A stretch of DNA of 64,000 nt from the NCBI RefSeq assembly GCF_014648475.1, contig NZ_BMRE01000024.1, positions 56,914-120,913 of the forward strand, written 5' to 3'. Positions 1 through 7,596 of the stretch are shown piece by piece. This DNA is from Lentzea flava. GTDB taxonomy: Bacteria > Actinomycetota > Actinomycetes > Mycobacteriales > Pseudonocardiaceae. A program made the translations under genes and the position numbers. The notes beneath the pieces were generated by a model. It was not told where the DNA came from. It saw only the letters and a list, made by a program, of their open reading frames with translations, and made no database searches. Numbering within the stretch: position 1 is the first letter of the stretch; each line of letters begins with the position of its first letter.

Positions 1-914
1 TACGAGCCGGTGCCCATCGAGCCCGGGATGATGCCCAGCTCGCCACGTCCCGCCCGGATCGCGCCCTTGCGGGTCACCAGCACGTCCTCACCGAAGTGCG
101 TCTCCTCCGCAACGTAGTTGTGGTGACAGGAGATCGGCTCCTCGAACTGGATGTGCGGGAACTCCACACGCAGCACGTCGCACACCAAACGCAGCATGAC
201 CGCGCGGTTACGCCGTGCGTAGTCCTGCGCCCAGTACAGGTCGTGCCGGTACGCCGCCATCTCGGGCGTGCCCGAGAGGAACACGGCGAGGTCCGGGTCC
301 GGCAGCTCGGCGTTGTGCGCGAGCGTGCGCGCCACCGAGATGTGGTGCTGCGCCAGCTCGTTGCCGATACCGCGCGACCCGGAGTGCAGCATGACCCACA
401 CGCGCTGGTCGGTGTCCAGGCAGACCTCGAGGAAGTGGTTGCCGCCGCCGAGCGTGCCCATCTGGTGCATCGCCTTGTCGGCGCGCGCCTTCACGGCCGG
501 CGTCAGGTCCTCGAAACGCTTCCAGAACGACGTCCAGTCGGACGCGTCCTTCTCGGTGAACGCCGTCGCCTTGTGCTGAGCGAAACCGACGGGCACGGCG
601 GCTTCCATGCGGGATCGCAGACCGCGCAACGTCGCCGGCAGATCGCTCGCGGTGAGCGACGTGCGCAGGGCGGTCATGCCGCAGCCGATGTCGACGCCGA
701 CGGCCGCGGGGGAGACGGCGTCGCGCAGCGCGATCACCGAGCCCACCGTGGCGCCCTTTCCGTAGTGCACGTCGGGCATGACCGCGATGTGCTTGACGGC
801 CCACGGCAGCGCGGAGATGTTCTGAAGCTGCCGCATGGCGAACTCCTCGACCTCGTCGGGCCGAGTCCACATGCGGATGTCCACGTTCTGGCCGCGGACG
901 ACGGTTGCTGCCAT
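1..914 (-). CDS. rtcB: RtcB 3'-phosphate RNA ligase, C-terminus outside window
   Basis: GTP- and Mn-dependent ligase that joins RNA 2',3'-cyclic-phosphate or 3'-phosphate ends to 5'-OH ends in RNA repair or tRNA splicing. The first 304 residues are present and the gene runs off the left edge. Family motifs are visible: MPDVHYGKG at 46-54, VGVDIGCGM with metal-ligand Cys78, HSGSRGIGN from His177, and SCHHNY at 262-267. The guanylylated histidine of the family lies further C-terminal and cannot be checked. The ATG at 914 is chosen because MAATVVRGQNVDIRMW matches the usual short N-terminus. It follows the secreted-protein gene by 10 nt with no clear ribosome binding site, so translation may be coupled. 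Confidence 0.95.
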   Translation of the reverse strand, partial: MAATVVRGQNVDIRMWTRPDEVEEFAMRQLQNISALPWAVKHIAVMPDVHYGKGATVGSVIALRDAVSPAAVGVDIGCGMTALRTSLTASDLPATLRGLRSRMEAAVPVGFAQHKATAFTEKDASDWTSFWKRFEDLTPAVKARADKAMHQMGTLGGGNHFLEVCLDTDQRVWVMLHSGSRGIGNELAQHHISVARTLAHNAELPDPDLAVFLSGTPEMAAYRHDLYWAQDYARRNRAVMLRLVCDVLRVEFPHIQFEEPISCHHNYVAEETHFGEDVLVTRKGAIRAGRGELGIIPGSMGTGS

Positions 915-924
915 GACTACGAGG

Positions 925-1608
925 TTAGGCGGCGCTTTGCGTGATCCACAAAGGAGTTTCGCGGGGAGTCTCGGCGCTCACGAACTCCCATGCGCCCCTG
1001 CGCACCTTCGCCTTGCTCATGTCGCCGCCGAGGTTGGTGACGAACGCGCGCACCGTCGGCAGGTCGTCGACGTCCGCGATGAGGATCGCCTTGTTCCGCA
1101 ACGTGACGCTGCCGCCGCCGAGCTTCTCGCGCGCGACCGCGTCCTCGAGGAGGCCGTCGCGGACCTGCTGCGCGGTGATGCCGTCGATCTCGACCTGGAC
1201 GGCGTCGACCTTCGGCGAGTTCGCGGGCAGGAAGCGGAACGTCAGCACCGACTCCTGCCGGAACTGCTTGCTGATCGTCGAAGCCGTGTGGCGCAGGCTT
1301 TCCTCGTTGAGCGTGACGTCGAACTTGCGGGAGCGCTCGAACGTCGTCTGCTGCAGGTCGCTCGACCAGAACACGCCGTCGAGCAGCGTGGAGCGGGTGG
1401 TGACGCCGCCGTTGGCGAGCACGATGCCGCGCACCTCGCGGTCGAACTCGACCAGCTTGTCCTTGAGCCGCGGGTCGTCGGGATCCGTGATGATCGCCGT
1501 GTTGTTGGTCGCGAAGATCTCCGGGCACGGCAGCGGTGCGCCCGCCGCCGTGCCCGTCGAGACCGTGATCGCCAATACCGACGTGACTGCCACGAGAAGC
1601 TTTCGCAT
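925..1608 (-). CDS. Secreted protein of unknown function
   Basis: About 227 residues. It begins MRKLLVAVTSVLAIT, a clear Sec signal peptide with a likely cleavage after the Ala-Gly-Ala stretch near residue 24, so the mature protein should be exported. The rest is soluble, mixed alpha/beta in character, with no domain I recognise; the sequence FEREVR-like and LLDGVFWSSD stretches have no obvious catalytic motif. An in-frame upstream ATG at 1650 exists, but the start at 1608 places the signal peptide at the N-terminus. It is read in the same direction as rtcB and ends 10 nt before it, so the two may share a transcript. Function unknown. Confidence 0.75.
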   Translation of the reverse strand: MRKLLVAVTSVLAITVSTGTAAGAPLPCPEIFATNNTAIITDPDDPRLKDKLVEFDREVRGIVLANGGVTTRSTLLDGVFWSSDLQQTTFERSRKFDVTLNEESLRHTASTISKQFRQESVLTFRFLPANSPKVDAVQVEIDGITAQQVRDGLLEDAVAREKLGGGSVTLRNKAILIADVDDLPTVRAFVTNLGGDMSKAKVRRGAWEFVSAETPRETPLWITQSAA

Positions 1609-1656
1609 GCGGCACAACGTATTGGCACCGGGTTCGCGGGGCACGCCCAATTCCGT

Positions 1657-2457
1657 TCAGCGGGCCACGGCGCGTTTGTACTGGTAGTTGGCCAGCGGTA
1701 CGAAGATCAACAGGAAGATCACCACCCAGCCGAGTGATGCGAGCACGGGGTGCTGCAGCGGCCACACGTCCGGCGGTGTCTGCAGGGGAGAGGTGTTGCC
1801 GAAGAGCTCGCGGGCGGCCAGCGTCACCGCCGACACCGGGTTCCACTCGGCGATGTGGCGCAGCACCGACGGCAGCTTCTCCGACTGCACGAACGTGTTC
1901 GCGATGTAGGTGATGGGGAAGATGAAGATGAAGCTCGCGTTGTTGAACACCTCGGGACTGCGCACCAACAACCCGATCCACGCCATCGCCCAGGAGAACG
2001 CGTAGGCGAACAGCAGCAGGATCCCGACCGCGGCGAGTGCCTCGAGCGGCGAGGAGTGGATGCGCCAGCCGACGATCAGGCCGGTGATCATCATGATGAC
2101 GATCACCAGCGCGTTGTTGACCAGGTCGGACGTGGTGCGGCCGACCAGGACGGCCGAGCGCGCCATCGGCAGCGAGCGGAACCTGTCGATGATGCCCTTC
2201 GTGATGTCCTCGGCGAGGCCGCTGCCGGTGATGGTGGCGCCGAACAGCACTGTCTGCGCGAAGATCCCGGCCATGAGGAACTCGCGGTAGTCCATGCCGG
2301 GGATCTCGATCGAGCCGCCGAAGACGTAGGCGAACAGCAGCACGAACATGATCGGCGCCGCGGTGGAGAACACCAGCAGGTCCGGCACGCGCTTGATCTT
2401 GATGAGGTTCCGCTTGGCGACGACGGAACCGTCGGCGAGTGCTTGCAGCAGCTTCAC
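1657..2457 (-). CDS. ABC-2 type exporter permease (DrrB-like)
   Basis: 266-residue membrane protein with about six hydrophobic segments, the typical size and layout of DrrB/ABC-2 permeases that export daunorubicin-like drugs or lipids. It pairs with the upstream ATPase: the ATG overlaps the ATPase stop by four bases (2454-2457), which indicates translational coupling and one complex. Hydrophobic stretches include LLVFSTAAPIMFVLLFAYVF near the N-terminus and ASLGWVVIFLLIFVPLANY near the C-terminus. The substrate cannot be read from sequence; no biosynthetic cluster is next to it. Confidence 0.92.
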   Translation of the reverse strand: MKLLQALADGSVVAKRNLIKIKRVPDLLVFSTAAPIMFVLLFAYVFGGSIEIPGMDYREFLMAGIFAQTVLFGATITGSGLAEDITKGIIDRFRSLPMARSAVLVGRTTSDLVNNALVIVIMMITGLIVGWRIHSSPLEALAAVGILLLFAYAFSWAMAWIGLLVRSPEVFNNASFIFIFPITYIANTFVQSEKLPSVLRHIAEWNPVSAVTLAARELFGNTSPLQTPPDVWPLQHPVLASLGWVVIFLLIFVPLANYQYKRAVAR

Positions 2458-3410
2458 TTCTCGTCCTCCCCCTCGGCGTGGTGTCCGGTCAGCGTCAGGA
2501 ACACGTCGTCGAGCGTCGGCCGGCGCAGACCGACGTCGAGGACCTTCACCGACTCGGCGTCCATGCGCCGGATCGCCTCCATCAGCACCGCGGACCCGCC
2601 TGCAACCGGCACGGTGAGGTGGTGCTGGCGTTCGTCGGACTCCATCGGGCCGACGGCGAGGTCGGCGAGCGCTGACTTCGCCGTGGTGAGCTCCGCCGAC
2701 GTGGCGACGGAGAGTTCGAGGCGTTCACCGCCGACCTGGTCCTTCAGCTGGTCGGCTGTGCCTTCGGCGATCACTTTGCCGTGGTCGATGACGGCGATCT
2801 GATCGGCGAGGCGGTCGGCCTCCTCGAGGTACTGGGTGGTGAGCAGGAGGGTGGTGCCGCCTTTGACGAGCTCCTCGATCACGTCCCACATACCGAGGCG
2901 TGACCTCGGGTCGAGGCCGGTCGTGGGTTCGTCGAGGAACAGGACGCTCGGCTTCGCGACGAGCGCGCCGGCGAGGTCGAGCCGGCGGCGCATACCGCCG
3001 GAATACCCCTTCACCGGGCGGTCGGCGGCGTCGACGAGGTCGAACCGTTCGAGCAGCTCGCGGGCACGTTCGCGGCTGCGGGCGCGCCCGAGGTGGTAGA
3101 GGCGGCCGACCATGTCGAGGTTCTCGAACCCGGTGAGATTGTCGTCGACCGCGGCGTACTGGCCGGAGAGACCGATGCTCGTGCGGAGGGCGTCCGCCTG
3201 CGTGCGCACGTCGAGCCCGGCGACGCGCGCCGACCCCTCGTCGGGTTCGAGCAGGGTGGTGAACACCCGCACCGCCGTGGTCTTGCCTGCGCCGTTGGGG
3301 CCGAGCAGACCCATGATGGTGCCTTCGGGGACGGTGAGGTCCAGGCCGTTGAGTGCGACGACCGACCCGTAGCGTTTGACCAGGCCTTCGGCCACGATCG
3401 CGTCTGTCAT
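2454..3410 (-). CDS. ABC exporter ATPase (DrrA-like)
   Basis: 318-residue nucleotide-binding subunit. Walker A GPNGAGKT at 37-44, ABC signature YSGGM at 136-140, Walker B VLFLDEP at 156-162, and the C-terminal extension of about 90 residues found in DrrA-type daunorubicin-resistance ATPases. Forms an exporter with the downstream permease. The start ATG is preceded by GGGAGGAC and then a four-codon reading frame (ATGATGCCCGCATGA, peptide MMPA) whose stop overlaps this ATG, so ribosomes may reach it by coupling. Divergent from the monooxygenase gene with 98 nt between. Substrate unknown. Confidence 0.95.
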   Translation of the reverse strand: MTDAIVAEGLVKRYGSVVALNGLDLTVPEGTIMGLLGPNGAGKTTAVRVFTTLLEPDEGSARVAGLDVRTQADALRTSIGLSGQYAAVDDNLTGFENLDMVGRLYHLGRARSRERARELLERFDLVDAADRPVKGYSGGMRRRLDLAGALVAKPSVLFLDEPTTGLDPRSRLGMWDVIEELVKGGTTLLLTTQYLEEADRLADQIAVIDHGKVIAEGTADQLKDQVGGERLELSVATSAELTTAKSALADLAVGPMESDERQHHLTVPVAGGSAVLMEAIRRMDAESVKVLDVGLRRPTLDDVFLTLTGHHAEGEDEK

Positions 3411-3471
3411 GCGGGCATCATGTCCTCCCGGTCTGACAATTTCGTCCGGTTTTCGGTCCGTGCATCGGTGA

Positions 3472-3500
3472 TTGACAGCCGGTTTGAACGTGAAAATACT
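3472..3500 (+). promoter_or_regulatory. Sigma-A-type promoter of the monooxygenase gene, probably leaderless
   Basis: TTGACA at 3472-3477, 17-bp spacer, AATACT at 3495-3500. The expected start of transcription is about 3507-3509, which is the ATG of the next gene, and no Shine-Dalgarno lies in between, so the message is probably leaderless. Confidence 0.55.
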
Positions 3501-3508
3501 TCAGGGTC

Positions 3509-4828
3509 ATGGACCGCGTGTGCGTCATCGGGGCAGGCTCTTCTGGCATCGCCGCATGTCAGGTGCTCAGTGCCCGCGGCATCGAGTACGACTGCTTCGA
3601 GGCGGGATCCGAGGTCGGCGGCAACTGGCGCTACCTCAACGACAACGGCATGTCCTCGGCCTACCGGTCGCTCCACATCAACACCTCGCGGCAGATGATG
3701 GAGTTCAAGTCCTTCCCGATGCCCGCGCACCTCCCGGCCTATCCGTCGCACTTCCAGATCGCCGAGTACTTCGACGACTTCGTGAAGCACCACGGATTCC
3801 GCGACCGCATCCGATTCCGGACCGAAGTCGTCTCGGTTTCTGTCGCGTCAGGTGGCTATTCGGTCACGACTCGCGATCGCGACACGGGGGAGGAGGTTTC
3901 GGGAACTTATCGTTCAGTAATCGTCGCCAACGGGCACCACTGGTCGCCGCGGATGCCGGAACCCGCGTTTCCCGGAACGTTCGACGGCGAGGAGCTGCAC
4001 GCGCACTTCTACAAGACGCCGGAGCGTTTCGCGGACAAGAAGGTGCTGGTTCTCGGCATCGGAAATTCGGCGTGCGACATCGCGGTCGAGTCGTCCCGCG
4101 TCTCCGCCCGGACGTTTCTGGCGATGCGGCGCGGAGCGCACATCATGCCGAAGTACCTGTTCGGGATGCCGACCGATCACCTGACGACCTCGCCGCTCGC
4201 CCGGTACGCGCCTGCGTGGCTGCAGGCGCTGTCTCTGCGCGCGATGCTGCGGCTGGCGCGCGGCAAGCTCTCCGACTACGGGTTGCCCGAGCCTTCGCAC
4301 GGCATCCTGGCGGCGCACCCGACCGTGTCCGACGACCTGCTGACCCGGCTCGGGCACGGCGACATCACGGTGAAGCCGAACATCGCCCGGCTGGACGGAT
4401 CCGGGGTTGTTTTCGCTGATGGCAGCCGTGAGGACGTCGACATCATCGTCTACTGCACCGGGTACAAGGTCGACTTCCCGTTCCTGGACCCGGCCGAGTT
4501 CTCCGCGGTGTCGTCGCCGGACAACGAGGTGGCGCTCTACCGGCGGGTCGTCGATCCGGCGCATCCCGGGCTGTACTTCCTCGGGTTGATCCAGCCGCTC
4601 GGGGCGATCATGCCTCTCGCCGAGGCCCAGGCCGAGTGGATCGCCGACCTCGTGTCCGGGCGCGCGGTGCTGCCGCCGGTGCCGGAGATGAAGGCGGAGA
4701 TCACCGCCTACCGGGCGTCGCTGCGAAGCCGGTACGTGAAGTCGAAGCGGCACACGCTGGAGGTCGACTTCCTCGGGTATCAGCGGGAGCTCGCGGAGGA
4801 ACGGCGGGCCGGCGCCGCTCGTCGCTAG
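3509..4828 (+). CDS. Flavin-containing monooxygenase
   Basis: 439-residue NAD(P)H/FAD-dependent monooxygenase that oxygenates nucleophilic N or S atoms, or ketones if it acts as a Baeyer-Villiger enzyme. FAD-binding GAGSSG at residues 8-13, the FMO fingerprint FDGEELHAHFY around 160, a second dinucleotide fold VLGIGNSACD near 187, and VYCTGYKVDFPF as the FATGY-like motif. Length is normal for class B FMOs. It stands alone; the following TmrB-like gene is broken. The real substrate is not predictable. The start is fixed by the promoter immediately upstream. Confidence 0.92.
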   Translation: MDRVCVIGAGSSGIAACQVLSARGIEYDCFEAGSEVGGNWRYLNDNGMSSAYRSLHINTSRQMMEFKSFPMPAHLPAYPSHFQIAEYFDDFVKHHGFRDRIRFRTEVVSVSVASGGYSVTTRDRDTGEEVSGTYRSVIVANGHHWSPRMPEPAFPGTFDGEELHAHFYKTPERFADKKVLVLGIGNSACDIAVESSRVSARTFLAMRRGAHIMPKYLFGMPTDHLTTSPLARYAPAWLQALSLRAMLRLARGKLSDYGLPEPSHGILAAHPTVSDDLLTRLGHGDITVKPNIARLDGSGVVFADGSREDVDIIVYCTGYKVDFPFLDPAEFSAVSSPDNEVALYRRVVDPAHPGLYFLGLIQPLGAIMPLAEAQAEWIADLVSGRAVLPPVPEMKAEITAYRASLRSRYVKSKRHTLEVDFLGYQRELAEERRAGAARR

Positions 4829-4838
4829 CGTCGGCGGG

Positions 4839-5320
4839 GTGCTGATCTGGATCAACGCCCGTTCGGCGGCGGGAAGACCGCGACAGCCTTCGAACTCCAT
4901 CGGCGCCGGCCCTGCGCGGTGACTTCCAGGACCTCCCGGCGTGGCGGCACGGTGTGCACTCGATGCTGGACCTGGCGTTGCGCGGACATCGTCGGCAGGC
5001 TGCGCGACGACGGGCACCAGGTGCACCACTTCGCGCTGCTGGCCGAGCCCGTCACCGTGCTGAGGCGGCTGTACAACCGCGGATTGTGGCCCGGTCTGAA
5101 ACGCGAGCGCTGGGCGGTCGACCGGATCGACCACTGTTTGACCCGGCTCCGCGAACCGGAGTTCGGCGAGCACATCGTGACCGACCACCGGACGGTCGCA
5201 CAGGTCGCCGACACCATCGCTCATTCGGTCGGGCTGCCGATCACGCCGAACACCGACGGCCCGGTGCTCGCCAAGTTGCGCCGGTACGCCACCACGCTGC
5301 GCCACGTCCGGCTCGGCTGA
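4839..5320 (+). pseudogene. Decayed TmrB-like P-loop kinase / tunicamycin-resistance-type gene
   Basis: Three reading frames together give recognisable pieces of the TmrB family in the right order: VLIWIN from 4839; after a one-base loss PFGGGKTATAFELHRR (Walker A) at 4859-4906; then in another frame DFQDLPAWRHGVHSMLDLAL at 4921-4980; then, back in the second frame, IVGRLRDDGHQVHHFALLAE through the C-terminus at 5317. Segments expected between the pieces are missing, so small indels and larger deletions have destroyed it. An intact member is about 195 residues; here only some 160 codons remain. It lies directly behind the monooxygenase and just before palindromic repeats. A 133-residue open frame at 4919-5320 is only the surviving C-terminal part. 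Confidence 0.75.
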
Positions 5321-5332
5321 CCCGCGTGTTGA

Positions 5333-5379
5333 CCTTTGCAACGACTCTTTTGACGACGCCCGCAAACGTGTTTTGCATC
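5333..5379 (+). repeat. Palindromic repeat copy 1 (mosaic arms)
   Basis: About 47 bp. The left arm is the type ending CTCTTTTGACGAC, the right arm is the other type, CGCAAACG followed by TTTTGCAT, so the two arms pair only partly. It belongs to a family found at 5432, 19310, 26385, 26451, 31616 and 42634. It lies just behind the stop of the TmrB-like pseudogene. Confidence 0.8.
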
Positions 5380-5431
5380 CGCGCGCGCCGGGTGTGGCGA
5401 TATATCAGCGGCCCAGGGCCGTGAGCTGCGG

Positions 5432-5479
5432 CCTAGCAATGAGTCTTTTGACGACGTCCGCAAAAGACTCATTGCTAGG
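5432..5479 (+). repeat. Palindromic repeat copy 2
   Basis: Inverted repeat with 19-bp perfectly matching arms (5432-5450 and 5461-5479), starting CCTAGCAATGAGTC, around a 10-nt centre ACGACGTCCG. Copy 1 ends 52 bp upstream and the AT-rich word GATATATCAG (5399-5408) lies between them. It sits upstream of the CPT-like gene; no poly-T follows, so a simple intrinsic terminator is not the obvious reading. Confidence 0.85.
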
Positions 5480-5571
5480 GGTGATCAGCGGTTGGGGTTC
5501 TGCGCGTGGGGGTGCGAGGGCGGCGGAGAATTCGGGCATGACGGGTGAGCGGGGCGGGGTACGTTGCGGGC

Positions 5572-6117
5572 GTGGCGTCGAGTGTGCGGGTGATCGTTCT
5601 CAACGGTGGGTCCAGCTCCGGCAAGTCGGGGATCGCGCGGTGTCTGCAGGCCGTGTTGCCCGAGGCGTGGCTGGCGATCGGGGTCGACACGTTGATCGAT
5701 GTGATGCCGCCGCGGTTGCAGCTCGGGGCCGAGGGGATCGGGTTCGCCGACGACGGGGAGATCACCATCGGGGCGGAGTTCCGGCTGCTCGAGGACGCGT
5801 GGATGCAGGGGGTTGCCGCGATGGTGCACGCCGGGGCGCGGGTCATCGTGGACGACGTGTTCCTCGGCGGGACCGAATCGCGGCAGCGGTGGGAGAAGGT
5901 GCTGGACGGGCTCGAGGTGCTGTGGGTGGGTGTGCGGTGTGACGCTGCCGTGGCCGCCGGGCGGGAGCTTGCGCGCGGGGATCGGGTTGCCGGGATGGCG
6001 GCGGCGCAGGCCGAGCTGGTGCATCGGGGGATGAGCTACGACATCGAGGTCGACACGACGCGTGCCGAGGCGATCGAGTGTGCCAACGTCATCGCCGAGC
6101 GGATCAAGAGCGACTAA
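5572..6117 (+). CDS. Chloramphenicol 3-O-phosphotransferase-like kinase
   Basis: 181 residues, close to the 178-residue Streptomyces venezuelae enzyme, which inactivates chloramphenicol by ATP-dependent phosphorylation. Walker A GGSSSGKS at 12-19; the catalytic aspartate corresponds to Asp39 in GVDTLIDVMP; VIVDDVFLGG and LWVGVRCD also follow the family closely. A GTG at 5545 would add nine residues; 5572 is chosen because the family N-terminus begins just before VIVLNGGSS. The stop codon overlaps the stop of the opposing radical SAM gene by four bases. It may confer resistance or act on another hydroxylated metabolite. Confidence 0.88.
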   Translation: MASSVRVIVLNGGSSSGKSGIARCLQAVLPEAWLAIGVDTLIDVMPPRLQLGAEGIGFADDGEITIGAEFRLLEDAWMQGVAAMVHAGARVIVDDVFLGGTESRQRWEKVLDGLEVLWVGVRCDAAVAAGRELARGDRVAGMAAAQAELVHRGMSYDIEVDTTRAEAIECANVIAERIKSD

Positions 6118-6923
6118 GGGCGCGGTGGGTCGTTCGGGGCGCACGAGCCGCCGCCCTGAGGCCAGCAGGACTTGCCCGAGGCCGGAACAGCGACCGTCAC
6201 CTTCGACAGGATCGTCGAGAGATCCGTATCCAATACATTGCCCAGCGACACCGATCGGGCGAACACGCACGGCCAGACTTCGCCCGTAGCGGAGATCGCC
6301 ACGGCGCCGTGGCCGCAACGACCGCACAGCTGGTCAGGGGCCGGTGAAGCGTTTGCGCCCCGGCCGACGGCGCGCACGCGATCGGTGCCGATGCGGGTGA
6401 CGCCGAGGCGCGAGAGTTCGTCACGGGCGGCGCGGGTGCGCTGTCGGCCGATCATGGTCGACGAGCTGACGTCGATGACACCGGCGCGCAGCGGGATGTC
6501 GCGCGTGCGGGCCTCGGCGATGTTGGCCCTGGTGCGTGCGTAGCTGCCACGGCGGCGGGTGATGGCGTCGTGCTGGGACGCGGTGTCCGAGTAGTAGCTC
6601 GTCGCCAGGCGCACGCCGGGACGGGAGAAGGTGTCCCAGAGGCGCGGGCCGATGTCGACGAGATTCGTGAAGACCTCGACGGAAAGTCCGGCATCGAGGG
6701 CGTGATCCACCAGTGAGGGCAAATCGGGATGCAATGTCGGTTCGCCGCCGATGAACTGAACCGAGTGCGCGCCGAGTTCGGCGAGCTGGGAGATGGTCCG
6801 TGACCAATCCCGTGTTCTCATCGAGCCATGTGTGCCGCGCGGTCCGGAGTCCGCGTAGCAGTGCGTACAGCTCAGCTGGCATTTGCCGGTGATCTCGAGC
6901 CATGCGAAACGCAGGTCGGTCAT
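6114..6923 (-). CDS. Radical SAM protein with a cysteine-containing C-terminal (Twitch/SPASM-like) domain
   Basis: About 269 residues from the ATG at 6923, which has the ribosome binding site GGGGAGCGGGAC; the frame stays open 55 codons further upstream, to 7088. CQLSCTHC (Cys15, Cys19, Cys22) is the CxxxCxxC site for the SAM-binding 4Fe-4S cluster; FIGGEPTLHPDL is the GGEP motif. The C-terminal LCGRCGHGAVAISATGEVWP with a following Cys resembles a Twitch/SPASM auxiliary-cluster domain, common in enzymes that modify ribosomal peptides. It lies 172 nt behind a tiny Cys-rich reading frame and a MerR gene on the same strand. Substrate unknown; peptide maturation is an inference. Confidence 0.82.
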   Translation of the reverse strand: MTDLRFAWLEITGKCQLSCTHCYADSGPRGTHGSMRTRDWSRTISQLAELGAHSVQFIGGEPTLHPDLPSLVDHALDAGLSVEVFTNLVDIGPRLWDTFSRPGVRLATSYYSDTASQHDAITRRRGSYARTRANIAEARTRDIPLRAGVIDVSSSTMIGRQRTRAARDELSRLGVTRIGTDRVRAVGRGANASPAPDQLCGRCGHGAVAISATGEVWPCVFARSVSLGNVLDTDLSTILSKVTVAVPASGKSCWPQGGGSCAPNDPPRP

Positions 6924-7095
6924 GTCCCGCTCCCCTGGACGTCGCCGTACGACAACCATCTTGCCCCGGCGAGTCGCGAATGGAGCTGTCGAATTCACTG
7001 AAACATCGGGCTGATGTTGGACGGATGACATGTTTCCGACACGAATCCGGCGGGCGCCTCGCCGGATTGGTGCTGATCGGCTGATCAACCGTCGG

Positions 7096-7134
7096 TCAGC
7101 AGCAGTCGCAACCGGTGCAGCAGTCGTCTCCCAT
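7096..7134 (-). CDS. Putative 12-residue cysteine-rich peptide MGDDCCTGCDCC
   Basis: A 13-codon frame read MGDDCCTGCDCC-stop, with five cysteines in twelve residues. A strong Shine-Dalgarno, GGGGAGGTGATCGGGATG, sits eight bases before the ATG and overlaps the end of the MerR gene, whose TGA ends five bases before this ATG. Strong ribosome site, coupling and extreme Cys content argue that it is translated. By position it could be a metallothionein-like metal chelator or sensor partner controlled by the MerR protein; a substrate of the downstream radical SAM enzyme is the other option, although it is very short for a precursor peptide. Confidence 0.5.
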   Translation of the reverse strand: MGDDCCTGCDCC

Positions 7135-7139
7135 CCCGA

Positions 7140-7508
7140 TCACCTCCCCTCCGGCGGGCACCACGGTGGACAGTCGGCCGCGACCATGTCCACCAGGTCC
7201 GAACGGAGTCGCGCGAGCCGGGCCATCTCCGCGTCGATCTCGGCGATGTGCCGCTGGAGCAGCTCCCCGGCCGGTTCGCACGGGCACTCGCCGGTGTCGC
7301 GCACGGCGAGCAACGACGAGATCTCGCGCAACGTCAGGCCCAGGCGCTGGCAGTCGCGGATGAACCGGATCCGGTCGGCGGCCGAGTCCGGGTACTGCCG
7401 GTACCCCGACGACGTGCGCGGCGGCGGTGCCAGCAGGCCCGCGCGCTCGTAGTACCGCACCGTGTCGGGACGGACCCCGACCTGGCGTGCGAGCTCGGCG
7501 ACTCTCAT
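7140..7508 (-). CDS. MerR-family metal-responsive regulator
   Basis: 122 residues. N-terminal winged helix-turn-helix MRVAELARQVGVRPDTVRYY, then the long dimerisation helix, then a metal-binding region with cysteines in DTGECPCEP (about 80) and ADCPPWC near the C-terminus, the pattern of ZntR/CueR/MerR-type sensors. The start at 7508 gives the canonical MerR N-terminus; upstream in-frame ATGs only add non-family residues. The promoter upstream has the long spacer and dyad typical of MerR targets, so autoregulation is likely. The metal cannot be assigned from sequence. Confidence 0.9.
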   Translation of the reverse strand: MRVAELARQVGVRPDTVRYYERAGLLAPPPRTSSGYRQYPDSAADRIRFIRDCQRLGLTLREISSLLAVRDTGECPCEPAGELLQRHIAEIDAEMARLARLRSDLVDMVAADCPPWCPPEGR

Positions 7509-7515
7509 GCACTCC

Positions 7516-7547
7516 ACGCTAAACCTGTGAGTGCACTCCAAGGTCAA
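7516..7547 (-). promoter_or_regulatory. MerR-type promoter/operator
   Basis: Read on the minus strand: TTGACC (7547-7542), a 20-bp spacer holding the dyad CCTTGGAGTG/CACTCACAGG (8 of 10 positions match), and TAGCGT (7521-7516). The overlong spacer with a dyad is the hallmark of MerR-activated promoters. The ATG follows eight bases after the -10, so the merR message is probably leaderless or nearly so. Confidence 0.75.
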
Positions 7548-7596
7548 GCAAAAGCGGGGCCGCCGATGCCGGCAGCCCCGCTCTCGACGAACTCGA

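Noticed and set aside
96..944. Long open frame on the plus strand opposite rtcB
   Set aside because: Arg/His/Val-rich composition of a third-position shadow; the minus strand encodes unmistakable RtcB motifs.
3914..5365. 483-codon open frame on the minus strand
   Set aside because: Antisense to the monooxygenase gene and the TmrB-like remnant; no family resemblance and no ribosome site.
5333..5479. Palindromes as a CRISPR array
   Set aside because: Only two adjacent copies, internal dyad symmetry over the whole unit, no regular spacers and no cas genes.
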